From assembly GCA_021784265.1 (NCBI GenBank), contig JAJXTA010000117.1, positions 1 to 6,181 of the forward strand: a stretch of DNA of 6,181 nucleotides, in the 5' to 3' direction. Each line of letters starts with the position of its first letter. The stretch's first letter is position 1. Origin of the DNA: a bacterium. Its GTDB lineage: Bacteria > Verrucomicrobiota > Verrucomicrobiia > Limisphaerales > J093. The position numbers were made by a program, and so were the translations under genes. Shown here piece after piece: positions 5,717 to 6,181 of this stretch. The notes under the pieces were generated by a model. It had not been told where the DNA came from, made no database searches, and saw only the letters and a program-made list of their open reading frames with translations.

Positions 5717-5793
5717 GTCCCGTATGCGTGCCCGAGGCCCTCAACCACCGCCCCGCCCGCCGCCGCCGCTCGGGACCTGAACCGGTGACGACC

Positions 5794-6181
5794 ATGCGCA
5801 CCGCAAATCCCACCCTGCGCTTGAAAGGCTTGGCCGCGTTCGTGACCGCGTTGTTCGTCGCGTTGGCCGGCTGGCTGGCTTGGTGGCAGATTGGGCAGGC
5901 GGACCAACTCCGGGCGCTGGCGCAGGCCAATCTGCGGCATTACGCCGTTTACCCGGCGCGCCGGGGGTCGATCCTCGATAGCCGGGGCAATCTCCTGGCC
6001 ATCAGCGTCCCCGTCAAGACGGTGTGCGCCAACCCCTCGCTCCTTGGAACCCAGCAGGTGGCCGTGGCGCGCGCTTTGGCGCCCCTCCTGGGCCGGAGTC
6101 AGGAGGAGTTGGTCCGTTTATTGCAGCCGCGGGTTCGCACCAACAGCCAGGGCCGATTGCTGACGAACAGTTATGTCGTGT
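5794..6181 (+). CDS. ftsI: Class B penicillin-binding protein (FtsI/PBP3-like), 5' part only
   Basis: The first 129 residues of a protein that continues past the right edge; complete members have about 580-700. Seen: a short basic N-terminus, one transmembrane anchor (about 12-32, rich in Ala, Leu, Phe and Trp), then PARRGSILDSRGNLLAIS (54-71), which is the RGxIxDRxG entry motif of the class B PBP dimerisation domain with Ser in place of the Arg. The catalytic SxxK, SxN and KTG motifs are outside the window. In the family this is the septal transpeptidase that cross-links peptidoglycan with FtsW. The start is uncertain: ATG 5794 is used, but in-frame GTGs at 5785 and 5728 exist, the latter 12 nt after ftsL and adding an Arg-rich cytoplasmic tail. 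No strong Shine-Dalgarno precedes any of them. The sporulation paralogue SpoVD is less likely here. Confidence 0.88.
   Translation, partial: MRTANPTLRLKGLAAFVTALFVALAGWLAWWQIGQADQLRALAQANLRHYAVYPARRGSILDSRGNLLAISVPVKTVCANPSLLGTQQVAVARALAPLLGRSQEELVRLLQPRVRTNSQGRLLTNSYVV

Noticed and set aside
5731..5774. CCCGAG/CTCGGG inverted repeat as a terminator between ftsL and ftsI
   Set aside because: The stem is only 6 bp with a 32-nt loop and no T tract. Termination inside the dcw operon would also be unexpected.
5724..5780. 18-codon ATG frame between ftsL and ftsI
   Set aside because: Too short, proline-rich, and without a ribosome binding site or any reason to think it is translated.

Overview
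The window is a GC-rich bacterial chromosome segment holding two divergent gene blocks around a regulatory region of about 470 bp. The right-hand block is the start of a dcw (division and cell wall) cluster: mraZ, an unrecognised open reading frame, rsmH (mraW), ftsL and the beginning of an ftsI-type class B penicillin-binding protein. High GC, many GTG starts, a short FtsL-like protein and an extra gene between mraZ and rsmH suggest Verrucomicrobiota (Pedosphaeraceae/Limisphaerales-like). That assignment is inference, because no rRNA or other marker gene is present.

Left block, minus strand, read right to left: an ABC-class (RecF/SMC/OLD-like) ATPase (1536-2753), a DUF4276/TOPRIM-like protein (929-1534) starting 1 nt after the ATPase stop, then bioF (8-amino-7-oxononanoate synthase or a close alpha-oxoamine synthase), whose C-terminus runs off the left edge. 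The first two genes look like a translationally coupled module with the parts of OLD-type or PARIS-type conflict systems: an ATP-driven sensor plus a metal-dependent TOPRIM nuclease-like effector. A defence role is inferred. bioF follows after about 90 nt and is probably just a metabolic neighbour.

Central region (2754-3221): no convincing gene. It holds a canonical G-quadruplex motif, an extended -10-like element, a pair of inverted DnaA-box-like 9-mers, and, just before mraZ, a 10-bp-phased series of TGGGN repeats (the last two perfect, the first imperfect). That layout matches the known operator of the MraZ repressor and implies autoregulation of the dcw operon.

Right block, plus strand: the genes are tightly packed (gaps of 3 and 9 nt, then a 4-nt overlap), consistent with one operon. 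MraZ is the regulator, RsmH methylates 16S rRNA at C1402, FtsL is a bitopic divisome scaffold, and FtsI is the septal transpeptidase that FtsL helps recruit. The gene between mraZ and rsmH has no recognised function but is probably part of the same operon.
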